Shown piece after piece: positions 33,297 to 45,014 of a DNA stretch of 64,000 bases; positions within the stretch are counted from its first letter, which is position 1; every line of letters starts with the position of its first letter. The notes beneath the pieces are model-generated. The model worked only from the letters and a program-made list of their open reading frames with translations. It was not told the DNA's origin and ran no database searches. The stretch is from Solea solea (Eukaryota > Chordata > Actinopteri > Pleuronectiformes > Soleidae), in NCBI RefSeq assembly GCF_958295425.1, contig NC_081154.1:15912938-15976937 (forward strand). The letters are read 5' to 3'. The translations under genes were made by a program, and so were the position numbers.

Positions 33297-36200
33297 TGAT
33301 GATAACAAAAATTGTCCAAGCAGCGTCCATCATCTGAAACACTAATACTATCAGACCTGACTGAGGGAGCATTGGTGTGTATACAGCAGCATCACAGGAC
33401 GCCATCCAACTGCTGAATGACAGCAGAGTTCACTTCTGAAACCTTTCAAGGACGCTTCTTTCTGTTTTTCGTCATATTCTAAAAAAATAAATGTAATTGT
33501 AGCCGTTTTGCTTTACTAGCACAATGCTGCTATTGCCTTCATCTGTGTTGACATAAAACAAGCCACTTCCTGTGTGCAGCAGGGGGATAACGCCGGGCAA
33601 CACAAGATCTAAACACCATCGTGTGAACAGATTTGACAATGGTTTGAACATTCAGTTTACGCACTACAGTTTTCACATGGTGAGACACTGTTTGTCCTTA
33701 TGCCTTGACAAATGTGCAAAAACACAAACAAATGAAATGACTGGGGAAAAATATAAATGCACAAACCTCATGGAAAGTCATGGAAAAGGACTCCCTCCCC
33801 TAAGACCAACTGAAGTGCCATAGATATTGCTTATACCATTAAAAGTAAAGAGACATATTGTATGTAAAAAAAAGAAGGTATAAATAAAGATGGAAATCGC
33901 TGCAAATGACTATATATCCATGTTAAAAGCACAAACTATATATTTTTTGTTTGTTTTCCTCACAGGTTGTTTACAGCAAACTCATTTGACCTCATAGATG
34001 AGGATGCCTTTCTGGGTTTACCACATCTTGAATATCTGTAAGTATTCACCTGCTCCGTACAGCAGCCAATGAGAGCGGACCCTCTCTCTGTGTGTGCTGT
34101 TCTGTGATTGGTTAAAATCTCAGAATTTCCCATGGCTGTAGACAGAGGAGGTGCAGAAGTCTTAGTCTCTCTCACATCACTTGATTCACGTTATGCTGAC
34201 ATGTCATCAAGGAATTATTGATCAAGAACACCGGAAAAATGTTGCCTACTTCAGCTTTAATCAGCTCTTATCTGTTCAAAAATACTAATAAAATACTTCT
34301 CCTCCACAGATTTATTGAAAACAACAAAATTGCATCCATATCCCCATTCGCTTTCCGGGGCCTTAAAACACTGATACATCTGTAAGTATTTTGTTATTGC
34401 TATATCCATAATTCTTCCTCTCTTTCATTCACTCGTTACCAGTTCTTTGTGCTTTTGCAGCAGGTGCCTTTGAAATTTTGCCACGTAAATCATTTCTGAA
34501 GAGGAAATACTGATAATACGTAATTGGATATTGAAGGTACTCTGACATAAACGGTGCATCCGATGTCCTCTTCACTGGCTGGATGACTTTGTCATTGTCT
34601 GCAGTGCAAAGCAGGCAGAAGTGCTCGCTGCCAGTGGTCGTGTCCACAAGGTTCCTGGCTGACAGAGTCAGCTGGATCAGGTTGCTCAGAGGCGGATCAC
34701 GGTGTCCCTGGATGTTGTTTTGACTTAGTGGAGGAGAGATCAGATATTCATGACAGAGAGAACCTGCTAAGTCTGTGATTTTTACTGCCATAAAATAGCT
34801 TTTTTGTAAATGCATGAGTTAAATGAATGGGTGAGTGGGTGTCAGCTGTAAAAATGACAGTACAAAAAGTGGCCATATTTCAAAATAAAAGTCCTTCTGA
34901 CACAATCTGAACACAGGAAAAAGGTTTTATTGAGTATTTCAGTGAACGCTCTCCCTGCACTGCAAAGTGTGTCAAAACTAAACATGAGAATGTGCTCGAC
35001 CCCTGAGGTCAAGGCTAAATGTAGTTGTAATACAAGCTCAAACCAAGTGACTGTTATCTGGCCATGCCTCTTCCATGTTTAGGGCATATTGTGCCAAACT
35101 AGAGAAAATAGTGCAGCGATATGAGAGGTTAAGGATATTTTCAGGCAAGACAACTGTTATTAGATTATTACCGTGGGGTCAAAAATATCAGATTGATGTT
35201 AGACGCATTAGAGAGGACAACTTGCTTGCTGTCCTCCACAGAGGACACCAAGATATGGATTTTCTATGAAAAAGAAAATCCATATCCCCACATCTGCTTT
35301 ATTTCACTGTTCCTGCATTAAATGAATGGTCCAGTTAAGCAGTTATCAAACAGCTATATGTGAAGAGGTGGTAAAGTTTTTATCAGGTTTTCTGAAGTGT
35401 GGTTGTGTGAAGTGAGCACTGACTGCACCGTGCATGCCCCCTGTGCCGAGAACCTAATAAAGAAAGAGGTGATCGCTTTCACTGAAAACATGGCAGCCAG
35501 TGGGGTTACAAGAAAAACTATTTTTATTTAAAAGCAACTAACACTCACCAAAACACTCACATCAATGCCAATATTTTAAGAATATTATATCCTTTTCCGA
35601 CTGAAAAAAAACAGCGTTTTTAGCTCATTTGGACATGGGAGCTGCTGGACTACTGCTGCCTCATTTGGTAAGTTGGTGTCATCAGGTAAATCTAAATCAA
35701 AGGTTTCTAACACCGGATATTTGAACACAATGATGGAGGCAGCAGTGGATCAACAACACCTGTGTGCTGTGATGTACAATCCTTGATTTTCTCCATGGAC
35801 TTTAGACACAGACTTCATATTCCAGTCAGAAAAGGCTGCCTAATGACAAGATAATGTGAAAAATATTCTCAGGGTACGCATGCTGATTATGTTTTAGTAT
35901 CTCATAATACCATACTTTAAACTTCAACTATCTTCAACTATCTCCGGTGTACTTTCTACTTCCTCTTACTTCTGCTATAACCACTCTAAGACCATGGACT
36001 TGGTCTGTCCAGCCAAGTATTCCCTCTCTCACAACCTCAGCATCAAAATTGCCTCTTCTTCCTTCATCCCAATGAAGGTTGCGTGAAATCTGGCTGTCAT
36101 GCTTGACACTGTTAGAACATCTGAAAAATCAGGCCTCACCTGACTCCGCCTTTACTACTTCAGGCTGGCTTCCCTTCATGTACAGTGAAAACCCTTAGAA

Positions 36201-39011
36201 ATGGGTCCAGAACCACCTAAAAGGTCAAACTCAAGTCACTGCCCCTTGCCTATAGAGTGACCTATGTACAGCAGAGTCTCCCTCTATCTTCAAGAAACTC
36301 TTGAAGACTCATGACACTTTCGAGAACCCCTTCGCACCACTAACTATCTAACTCATTATGACGGTGTCTCACTACACTGTAATGACTGTCTCTGCTTTTA
36401 TTGTACTGTGCAGTTAGTGTTTCCTATTCGTCACTTGTAAGCTTGGGGATTAAAGTGTTCCTCTGCAGGAGCTGCTGTGTCTAAATAAGCACCACTTTGT
36501 AAAATGCTGTGTGATGTGGTACAGCGTGTCCTGGGACACTTTTTCCCTCTTTAACTTAAATCCACATCAGTGTTTAAATCCAAATATCTTATAACCACCT
36601 GAAGGGATAGCATGCCTTTTCCTATCGCCTTGGAGACCATTCCTTGTTTTGGCTTGGAAAACAAACTGTTCTGCAGAAAACATAAACCAGAATAAATGCA
36701 TTATTAGAGGAGATCCTGAATGTATCACACACAGTAAATGCATTATTAAAGTGCTCAGACTGGGGGGGGGGGGGGGGGGGGGGTCACACTCTAATCCTGT
36801 CTCCTCTGCTCTGTTCCCCCATCTGTCTGGAGAGTGCCTTCATGCACAAATTCCAAACAAAAAATGGCTTCCCCTTCCTCTCCCTGCTGCACCGACTTAC
36901 AAATAAATAATGCAACATGCGTGAGTCATGCTGATATGTCATTGCAGGCACATCTCTCTCTCTCTCTCTCTCTGCTTCAGTCTTGCCTGAATGTGAAAGG
37001 CATCTCATGGGGGGGGGGGATGCGTCTGTAGCAGATGTTTAAGTTGGTGCAAAAACAGCAGTGTTAAGGGAATGAGATAATATCCCACTGCTTCACATGA
37101 GATGATTAAACAAGTGATATTCCCTCCTTGCTCCCTCCACTTGATTGAATTGCTCTCCCTTATTTAATTAATGCGCTGCTAATTAGCCTTTTAAACCCCT
37201 TGTTAGATATCACAGCAGTAGTCACGAGGCATACAGAAGACGGTGTCCACAGATCCTATCAGAAACCTGTATTTTCCTGAGTGGGCATAATTCTGTGATT
37301 TGCACATCATGGTGATCGGATACAGCAAATTGTCTTGCAAGACGATGTTTGCAGGAAAAAGTCAACACGCCGTTGCAGGTAGATGTAAATTTCGCTGCGT
37401 CCGAGTTCTGTGAAAGCGTGACTTTTTGCTCATGTTCTAATAAAGTGCACATTTTCCACAACGTTGTCTCAGAAATGAGAGGACAGTTATTGTAGGAAGT
37501 GAGTTTGAAAATCTGTGTGTGTCACTTCATTCAAGCTATTGCTCCCACATTATTAAGAATATTATGAATGTTGTTCGCCCCAGGCCCTAAGTAGTGTTGG
37601 GTTTTGTTTACTGATGCTACTTGAAAACCTGGTGTGAATGCACCATATGTCTCTCCTCCTCCTGATTTATAAAATATTCCACCCCCTCTCTTCCAAATAT
37701 GGTTTCCTCTGGTTTACAAAAAAAACATTTGATTGTGACTGGACTGGAAGAGTTTGTATATTCTGCTCCAAAGTCCAAACTGAACCATCAAAAGGCAAAC
37801 AAGTAATATATATTTATTTATAATATTTTATTTTAATATATTTTTTTCCCTTTACATTGTCTAGGAGTCTGGCTTACAACAATCTCGAGACACTGCCCAA
37901 GGATGTCTTCAAAGGCATGGAAGCGTTGACCAAAGTGTGAGTGCAGTCTTTATTTATCCTTACATGGCTAAATCCATACTACTGCTTTTTTTATTTTAAT
38001 AGTTAGGAATTGTGCTGCCCCAGCATTGTCGAGCCCCACAAACCAAGAACCTTAAAGGTCCTGCTTTCATTTTGAAAAGTCTGGCGCTGTATTTGTAGTC
38101 TGGACAAGGAAGAAACGCTTGACCTTTGGACACGGTGATGCAGATTCCGGCTTACAATTCCTGGCTGGTTCTTATCAGCCAGGACTTATCTTTCCTTGTC
38201 ACTGGTCCAATAACAGAAATCCTTGCAATCCTTTTTAACAGTGTTATTTTCCTTTCTAGCAAACAAGTACAGTACAGTACAGCACACACATGCTTACGTG
38301 GGTTTCTGTTTGCCTGATGAAAATATGACGTTTTGGCCCAATATTAAAAAAAAAATCCCATTTACTTCCTGATCCCTGAACTAAAGAAGTAAACGAGCCA
38401 TGTTAAACTGTGTGCAAACATTAATCAGACTCATGAATGGTTGTACACTACACCATGACCTCTTATTAGCACTACTTTTTGCACTATTTAAAGATTATGA
38501 CGGACGACACCCTGGTTTTTTACCACCTGGAAATGGTCATTTGTGTTTGGGTAATGATGTGAAGTATGTTTGTGTAGTGTGTGCAGTGGTATGAAGTATT
38601 TGATGGGATGTGCATGCCACACAAAGACAATGATACTTTTACAAACATGAAGTTTGTTATGAATTTGACTTAAATTGAGCAGACTTTTTTAGAATTAAGA
38701 CTTGGTTTGAGAGTTAGGCATTTAGTTGTGATGGTGTGTGTGTGTGTGTGTCCTAGTAACTCTTTTTGACCTTTTTCTGATGTAAACACTGACCTTGGCA
38801 GGGTCAGTAATCTCATGGAGGCCAAAACCTGGTCCTAATGAGGCAGAACCTCATTTCCGAGGGACAGGTTAAGTTAAGATCTAAGATTTGAATTGCGGTT
38901 AGGTTAAGGTTAATGTTAGACATTAACTGGTTATGGTATAGTTTAGGCTGTCCAAATGAATGCAGGTCAAAGCAGTGTTCTCAAAAGAATAGCTGCACAA
39001 ACCTCCACAGG

Positions 39012-39054
<43 letters not shown>

Positions 39055-42000
39055 TCAAAACACTCATCATCCAAGGTCTATAACAACTCAAACCTAGTGT
39101 AATCAGAAGATAAGAGACTTGTTGTTCTGTTGTTGGCTTGATACCAAGTCTGCAGCCAAATAAAAGAGAGACTGAGGGCAGATCAGTGTAAAGCCTTTGT
39201 TAAAAGAAAAAAAACAAAACCCACATGATCCAAACGTTTATAATAAATGACATGAAACAACCTTTCATTCATCCATGCATGCATGCAGGGACCTGCGAGG
39301 CAACAACCTGATATGTGACTGCAAGCTCAAGTGGCTGGTAGAGTGGATGCACCAAACCAATGCCACCCTGGATGAGATCTACTGCAGCGGTCCAGCCATT
39401 CACCAGGGGAGGAGGATGAATGACCTGGTGCCAGACTCTTTTGACTGCATCACAACAGGTATCACCTCTCTCCCCCCGTCTGCCCTTAAGGAAACACATG
39501 GACCATAGCTCTGTGTCCTCACCTCACCCTGTCCTCCCGTGTCTCCCGCCTGTCCTTATCCACAGTTTTGACTAGCTGAGATTTAAGCTGACAAGTACAG
39601 AATGCTTCGGTCTAGTTTTTTTGGAAGGATTCATCGGTGTGAAAGGATGACTCACGGGAATTCACTGTCAATGTTGTACTTTTCAGAGTTTGTCTCCTAT
39701 CAGTCGCTGAAGTTCGAGTCCATTTCGGTGGAGGCCTTCACCTTTGGTAAAGATCAGTATGTTGTTTTCCCCCAACCGTTTGCTGGGACATGCAGCTTCC
39801 TGGAATGGGATCATGTTGAGATGACCTTCAGACCTTATGACACCATTGAAAGTGAGGAAAAAAAGCAGTGTCAGTATCATTTTCTGTCTCATATTACAGT
39901 GTGTGTGTTTGTTTACAGGGGAAAGACATGACTGGTGATAGGAGTTATGTATATATCCATTGTATTGTGTCAGTGTAGCTAAACGCTCTTTAAAGATACA
40001 AAGGAAAATGTAACAAGGACTAGGGGCATTGCAACAGGGTAAGCAAAGCTGCTAGATGCCTGGGGCCCTGACCTGAGAGGGGGCCCCCAGGGGCATCTGA
40101 TTACAATAATTCTGTGTAAAACAGTTTTATCTTAATCCTCTTCATAACAAATAGTCAGCGCTGACTTCACTGTGTCATCCAGACTTTCTTACTCTCTGTA
40201 CTTATTGTTTAGCAATTTTATTGTTTATTGTAAAGCAATGCCTTGCTTTGATTAAGTTTGAGGTTCCCACCGTTTCCTTTTGTCTTAATCCTTGTCGACA
40301 GCCGTCTGCGAGTACTGTGTTTTTGTTTATCCTCCTCGTTCCTCTTGTCCACCCAGGCACCTCGACCGTCGTCTGCAAGCCCATGGCGATCGACAACCAC
40401 CTGTTCATCATCGTGGCCCAGTTGTTCGGCGGCTCGCACATTTACAAGCGCGACGCCTCCGCCAACAAGTTCATCAAGATCCAGGACATCGACATCCTGA
40501 GGATCCGCAAGCCCAACGACGTCGAGACCTTCGCGGTCGACGGAGAGTCGTTCTTTGTCATCGCCGACAGCTCTAAGGTTGTCCATGTTCTACTAAGCAC
40601 CTGAACAACCCAGCCAGTATGTTCACGTGGGCCCCATAATTTCATGATTGGCTTACTTGGGTTACTAAGTGGGCATGGGTTTGAAGTGGGCAAACTACAG
40701 TGGACTTTTCATACAAGGAAAGGAAAGAAAGGATCTTTATTGCCAGTATACAACCGAAATTCACTTCCTCCTTCTTCTACTTTATTGGTTTATGTATTTT
40801 ATTATGTAGGTGGAGCCATTTCCAAGATTAAGCTTTTAAGCAGAACTATGCAGGATTTTCGTTGGAGGAGGCGACGAAGAGGAAACGACTGTTTTAATTG
40901 TAAAGCGGAGTATTATATTCAATTTCTGTCCATAAACCCTCCTAAATGTTCCATAATGGACCTTTAAACACTCTTCCCACTGCGTCAACCAGTCTTTCCT
41001 CCTGGTGTTCTACACAGCACAGCATTGTTTTGCGCTTGCTCCTGCTGATTACCATGGCATTGCCAAGTGTTCACATATGCTCCAACATATGTTTAGGGAC
41101 ATGCAGGCGCATTCACACAAAGACCTAAATACACACAGAAACAAAACACGTATTTACAGGTCTGTTAACAGCTGCAAAAAGTTGTGTTTTGAGTCAAAGT
41201 TGATCTCTGGTGACATTTCCCATGTGTGTCCCTGTCGCAGGCCGGCTCCACAACCGTGTACAAATGGAACGGCAACGGCTTCTACTTCCACCAGTCACTC
41301 CACCCGTGGTACCGGGACACAGATGTAGAATATTTGGAGATTTCCAACAAAGCCCACCTGATCCTGTCCAGCAGCTCCCAGAGGCCTGTGGTGTACCAGT
41401 GGAACAGGAGCCTGAAACAGTTCGACCGCAGGACCGACATACCGGACATGGAGGACGTCTTCTCTGTCAGACACTTTAGGATCAATAGTGAGTATTTGCG
41501 TAGTGTGAGGTTGTTGTTTTTTAATGCTGAGATTCAAATCGGTCATGTCACCAGGGGCGTTTAAAGAGACTTTGCAGAGCCCAGGCAAAAGGGAAATAGT
41601 GCAGCACCAAAAGATAACTCATTTATTAGTTTGTTTATTAATTATCTCATTTCTAATATTTTATTTTATCCTTTTTATACCATTTTATCTTAGCCTTCTT
41701 GGTTGTTTTGTCACTCTAAAATCACAACATTTTTGGCAGGAAGCTCCAGTAGTTGCATAGAGTTACTTCAGGTTTCTTGCTCATAGCCTTTTATTGACGT
41801 TAAGGAAGTTCTGTGTAAATTGCTGATGCTATGTTCTAATGTAGACTACATCTGTGCTACATGTCCATTTGACATATACCCCAGGCGTAAACAGGAAGTA
41901 GCCTCTGTCCTCTGCTGTTGTTTGCTTAGTTTCATGAAATACTATCAACGAGAATCATCAGTGTTAAAAAACTAAGACAGTGAATGTTAGAATAAGTGCT

Positions 42001-43243
42001 ATTTTACTTTTACATTGTTGTTTTCAAAGGTTTTTCAAACATAGACTGTATAAAAGTAGTGGACATAGTCTTTTGGTTTGCTGGCTGAAGACAACCCAGA
42101 AGTAGGAATATATTACTCCACATTTTCCTGAGGAGTTAATGGTTTGAGCTCTTCTTAAGTGAAAGTTTTGCTAAATGATGGCCTTATTAAGTGGAAAATA
42201 GAGGTTAAGCACAGCACATATGAGTGGACACCAGTGTGAGTAACAGCTGATAAACAGATGAAAGAAAGAGAGGATACAAGACAAAAACATCATATACATT
42301 AAGAAAATAGGATATAAAATGTAAAATAAAATAAGATGTTAAAGCAGATATAAACGGCTATACAAGGAATAAGGAGAATGGGAGTTCAGCTTCTTATGGG
42401 CTCCAAGGAAAATGGAGCTATGGTGGAAATATGCCACTCTAGTGAGGATGCTGAGCAGAATTCATGGGGTTCTGAACAAAATGGAGAAGTGAGGATGTAT
42501 CCATAATCAACTGTTCCTGAGGGCCAATTATCTGCTTTGTCCACCCTGTTGCAGCGCCCCTGCACTTCCCAGGATTAACAGTGTACATCGCCCCTTGCTT
42601 TTAACTAAAGGTTCTTCATTTAATTAAAGGGCGTTTCCAACTTTTTAGCTCATTGCTAAACATGTCACATTCATTCTAAAGGAGTAATGTCACTGTCTGC
42701 TGCTTTAAAGCCTGCTCATAAATCGGCTCTGTATAAAGTTTAATGTATTTTAGGGACAGCTCATCTTTCATGTATGAACATTTAGCTATTTTTGCTGTGA
42801 AAGGCATGCTATGAATTATGGTGCTCTTGCTGTGCATGAACTGCCTTTTATTTCTGTAAGCTTCAGTATTTCAAATCTTTGTCCTTTCCCAAGGTGAGCT
42901 GTTTATATGCTTAACAAGATTCATCGGCGACTCCAAGGTGATGCGCTGGGACGGTGCCATGTTCAAGGAGGTCCAGACGTTTCCCTCTCGCGGCTCCATG
43001 GTGTTCCAGCCCGTCTCCATCGGCAAATGGCAGTATGCCATCTTGGGCAGCGATTACTCGCTGACACAGGTCTTCCAATGGGAGTCAGAGAGGGGCCAGT
43101 TTATCCCAGTTCAGGAGCTGAATATCCAGGCACCTCGGGCATTCGCGCTGGTCTCCATCGATGACCGCGTGTTCCTGCTCGCGTCCAGCTTCAAGGGGAA
43201 AACTCAGATTTATGAACACCTCATGATTGATTTGAGTAATTAA
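31578..43243 (+). CDS. lgi1: LGI1, leucine-rich glioma-inactivated protein 1; 10 coding exons, 545 aa
   Basis: Secreted neuronal glycoprotein that bridges ADAM22/ADAM23 receptors at synapses and tunes AMPA receptor and Kv1 channel function; human mutations cause lateral temporal epilepsy. Exons: 31578-31774, 31866-31937, 33966-34037, 34310-34381, 37865-37936, 39289-39458, 39687-39851, 40357-40577, 41241-41487, 42894-43243. All phases agree. Residues 12-26 form a hydrophobic signal peptide; cysteines 36, 40, 42 and 49 make the LRR N-cap; exons 2-5 are 72 bp each, one leucine-rich repeat per exon; exon 6 is the cysteine C-cap ([11 protein letters not shown]) with an NAT glycosylation site; exons 7-10 encode the seven-blade EPTP propeller ([84 protein letters not shown]). 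Similarity is closest to LGI1, not LGI2-4. Human is 557 aa. Which fish duplicate (lgi1a or lgi1b) is undecided. Confidence 0.95.
31866..31937 (+). CDS. lgi1: lgi1 exon 2 (LRR 1)
   Basis: 72 bp, residues 66-90, [20 protein letters not shown]. Acceptor ccttcag, donor CTGCT followed by gtgagt. The intron before it is only 91 bases. Confidence 0.94.
32849..33060. mobile_element. 'aaaggtccagtgtgtag' MITE, family B
   Basis: 'aaaggtccagtgggtagaatt', 'aatgagtccttaatatgaagtg', 'ggtcagctctatggaggccacc' and 'accaccatgttttgaaaaaagc' form a noncoding element typical of percomorph genomes. Related beginnings occur at 60387 and, in part, at 40850-40965 and 53110-53220. Confidence 0.5.
33150..33420. mobile_element. 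family C MITE copy with internal (AAT)n
   Basis: 'agcagcagtgcgtaacttctgg', 'ttattctgcctctggg' and 'aatactatcagacctgactg' match the arms of the 45878-46435 element. The middle is replaced by the (AAT)n microsatellite at 33232-33304. Confidence 0.5.
33232..33304. repeat. (AAT)n trinucleotide microsatellite
   Basis: About 24 ATA/AAT units with a few ATG substitutions at the ends. They give long but meaningless open frames of Ile/Met on both strands. Confidence 0.9.
33966..34037 (+). CDS. lgi1: lgi1 exon 3 (LRR 2)
   Basis: 72 bp, residues 90-114, [20 protein letters not shown]. Acceptor ctcacag, donor TATCT followed by gtaagt. Confidence 0.95.
34080..34260. mobile_element. TTAAAGCTG-ended MITE fragment
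   Basis: On the minus strand it starts 'attaaagctgaagtaggcaac', a frequent fish MITE terminus, followed by 'tttttccggtgttcttgatc'. It lies between lgi1 exons 3 and 4. Confidence 0.4.
34310..34381 (+). CDS. lgi1: lgi1 exon 4 (LRR 3)
   Basis: 72 bp, residues 114-138, [20 protein letters not shown]. Acceptor ctccacag, donor CATCT followed by gtaagt. Confidence 0.95.
35394..35890. mobile_element. family A MITE copy
   Basis: It begins 'gaagtgtggttgtgtga', the family A terminus, followed by 'gtgccgagaacc', 'ctgcctcatttggtaagttgg', 'atggaggcagcagtggatc', 'tgtgtgctgtgatgtacaat' and 'ctccatggactttag'. The far terminus is not clear. It sits in the lgi1 intron 4. Confidence 0.6.
35920..36480 (+). mobile_element. 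LINE 3' fragment with tail
   Basis: Broken coding traces 'cttccctctctcacaacctc', 'tcttcaagaaactcttgaag-actca' (IFKKLLKT) and the tail 'gggattaaagtgttcctctgc' resemble the C-terminal part of Rex/L2-like fish LINEs. There are many stops and frameshifts. Confidence 0.45.
36762..36783. repeat. poly-G tract (22 G)
   Basis: An uninterrupted homopolymer of about 22 G in lgi1 intron 4. Such runs can form quadruplexes and are also prone to sequencing length error. Confidence 0.85.
37040..37210. other. possible conserved noncoding element
   Basis: A repeat-free stretch with 'cttatttaattaatgcgctgctaattag' and 'gatgattaaacaag', dense in homeodomain-type TAATTA sites. It lies in lgi1 intron 4. Conservation cannot be tested here. 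Confidence 0.25.
37865..37936 (+). CDS. lgi1: lgi1 exon 5 (LRR 4)
   Basis: 72 bp, residues 138-162, [20 protein letters not shown]. Acceptor gtctag, donor AAAGT followed by gtgagt. Confidence 0.95.
38730..38990. repeat. (TG)n-associated dispersed repeat
   Basis: 'tgaccttggcagggtc', 'ggaggccaaaacctggtcctaatgaggcag' and 'gttaggttaaggttaatgttag' lie between two TG tracts. The 'aaaacctggttctaatgaggcag' part recurs at 57520-57550 beside the GATA array. Confidence 0.45.
39014..39052. repeat. (GT)19 microsatellite
   Basis: A clean dinucleotide run about 240 bases upstream of lgi1 exon 6. Confidence 0.9.
39289..39458 (+). CDS. lgi1: lgi1 exon 6 (LRR C-cap)
   Basis: 170 bp, residues 162-219: [19 protein letters not shown], then cysteine-flanked IYCSG and FDCITT. 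It includes an N-glycosylation sequon NAT. Acceptor catgcag, donor CAACAG followed by gtatca. Confidence 0.95.
39687..39851 (+). CDS. lgi1: lgi1 exon 7 (first EPTP blade)
   Basis: 165 bp, residues 219-274, [20 protein letters not shown] onward to [18 protein letters not shown]. Acceptor cttttcag, donor TTGAAA followed by gtgagg. Confidence 0.94.
40357..40577 (+). CDS. lgi1: lgi1 exon 8 (EPTP)
   Basis: 221 bp, residues 274-347, [51 protein letters not shown]. It is clearly richer in GC than the surrounding introns. Acceptor acccag, donor CTAAG followed by gttgtc, a weak but phase-consistent site. Confidence 0.93.
40700..40970. repeat. LINE-like tail followed by family B-like sequence
   Basis: 'ggatctttattgccagtatac' resembles a LINE 3' tail. 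'actatgcaggattttcgttgg' to 'tgtccataaaccctcc' resembles the inverted family B end. Both are inside the lgi1 intron between exons 8 and 9. Confidence 0.35.
41241..41487 (+). CDS. lgi1: lgi1 exon 9 (EPTP)
   Basis: 247 bp, residues 348-430, [61 protein letters not shown]. Acceptor gtcgcag, donor AATA followed by gtgagt. Confidence 0.95.
41840..42080. repeat. dispersed repeat shared with 12640-13050
   Basis: 'cctctgctgttgtttgcttagttt' and 'gtttttcaaacatagactgt' parallel the copy in the fra10ac1 intron. The class is unknown. Confidence 0.35.
42894..43243 (+). CDS. lgi1: lgi1 exon 10 (EPTP, terminal)
   Basis: 350 bp, residues 430-545, [72 protein letters not shown], ending at TAA 43241-43243. Acceptor ttcccaag. 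Confidence 0.95.
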
Positions 43244-43871
43244 AATGAAACCCAGGATCGGCACAGGGCAAATTCTTTACTCCCACTTTAAAGGGTTTCC
43301 TCCTGTGATTTTGTTGAACTCGAATCCACCTGAAGTCCCCACTAATGCTCAGATAAATTAAATGTCAGTCTCTGGGTTCTGTGACGTCATTGAAACGACA
43401 GTAGAATACAGTCTGTTATACAAAATGCCGTACTCTCCATTTGAAAACTTGCTTTAGAACTCACTGTTTTTAGAGTGAAACTAGTTTTTTTTCCAAGCTC
43501 TGTTTGTTCTTCACCCTTTGTAGGTGTACACCTTTACATAGGATATATGTTAGTGTTGTTCACTTTATCTGTATTTGTCTTGTAGAACTTTGATTTAGGG
43601 ATGTGTTAATGTAGGTGACCATGATAGAACAAATTATTTCTTGAGAAAAGGGGGCAAAATGCATCGGGTGGTAATGACGTGCAGTTGTCTCTATTAAAGG
43701 CTATGAACACAAGAGACGGTGATGTTATATTCCCATAGAATTCCTCTGCCATGTAAACAGCATTTTCTCATAACTCATGACTAAATCTGAAAACTGCCAT
43801 ACTCAGAATAAGCAATAATCAGTAGAGTTCTTATTTTACTTACATTATGTAAAGGAGAAGTTCACGTTTTT

Positions 43872-44371
43872 AAGTGTGGTTGTGTGAGACACGCACACAC
43901 ACACCGAGACCCAACACAGACGCATATGGCCGCCAACCGCAAGGAAAAACAGGTTTTAGCTACAGTATACTTGGAATACTTGGAATACTAGGAATACGTT
44001 CATTGCTTCATTTCGCCGTTAGACAGCCTTTTCCAAATGGAAAAACCACTTACTCTCCCACACCAAATGCCATAGAGGAAATCAACAATTTTAGAGTGTG
44101 GGAACACAGGAGTTGCTGTTCAATTGCTTCCTCCATCAGTAAGTTGAAATGTGTTATTTTGTGGCATCGGTGGTTGAAATCCTTTGTTTTCGAATGATCT
44201 AAGTGAAGCAAACTTACCAAATTATACGCGTGAGGCTTTTTGTCGAGTGGCTAAAGTGTGTTTTTCTTTGTTAGTGCGATCCTCTGTGTCTGCAGGCTGG
44301 TTCTCGGCACAGAGTGTGCGCACGGCTCAGTCAAGGCTGATTTCATGCCAGTACTTCATAAAACCACACTT
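43872..44371. mobile_element. family A MITE, both termini present
   Basis: It starts AAGTGTGGTTGTGTGAG and ends with the inverted ...ATAAAACCACACTT, giving about 500 bases with imperfect terminal inverted repeats. The interior has 'ccataga-ggaaatcaac', 'cctccatcagtaagttg', 'gcaaacttaccaaat' and 'ggttctcggcacagag'. There is no coding capacity. It lies in the probable lgi1 3' UTR. Confidence 0.65.
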
Positions 44372-44988
44372 TGAGAAAAAGAAAAGAAAAGTAATTGAAC
44401 TATCCTTCTACTAATACTATGAGAATAAAATCACGCTCACATCTGTCTCCTCTCAAAAAGAAAAAGCAAGAGTGTGAGCACGAATACAGACTCTCACGGT
44501 GTTTATTCCTGATGAATGCCTCGCTGGAAGCATCCCACTGTGTCCTCTGGCTTTCACTGCACTCTTGCCCCTTTTCTCCCTCGCTGACAAAACCATTGTT
44601 GTCGTTACTCTCCACCACTAATAATAGCCGACCACTGTGCTGCACCTACACTACCTGTGCTTTCACACGCTCCTCGCGCTCGGGACACAAAAGAAAACAG
44701 AACACGGATAACGTCATTAACGTCACTGACAACTCTTTGCCAAATATACTGTTTACGTATTTGTAAAGTACTGTATATCATGTCGCTTTTTATATGTAGA
44801 GGGGACCACGGTGGGTGTTTTATTTTTCACAGACGTAGAATGTAGTGTAGATGTATTTGTATATAAAAACAAGGCTCACCTTCCTAACACTGTGTAACTG
44901 GCAACTTGTGTAAAACAGTAAAGTCGTATTTGTGTCATTAGGGTAGAGGATGATATAGTTGTTCCTTTGTCATCTTACTGACAGACGC

Positions 44989-44994
44989 AATAAA
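44989..44994 (+). terminator. lgi1: probable lgi1 polyadenylation signal
   Basis: AATAAA 1.75 kb after the stop codon, followed by a T-rich stretch. It is chosen as the best-placed hexamer before slc35g1. Confidence 0.4.
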
Positions 44995-45014
44995 TAGTAA
45001 ATTGCTCAATCTGA

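Noticed and set aside
33083..33405. Ile/Met-rich frames on both strands
   Set aside because: They come from the (AAT)n microsatellite.
40292..40576. Alternative-frame 94-codon frame across lgi1 exon 8
   Set aside because: It is a GC-rich shadow of exon 8, out of frame with the conserved EPTP protein.
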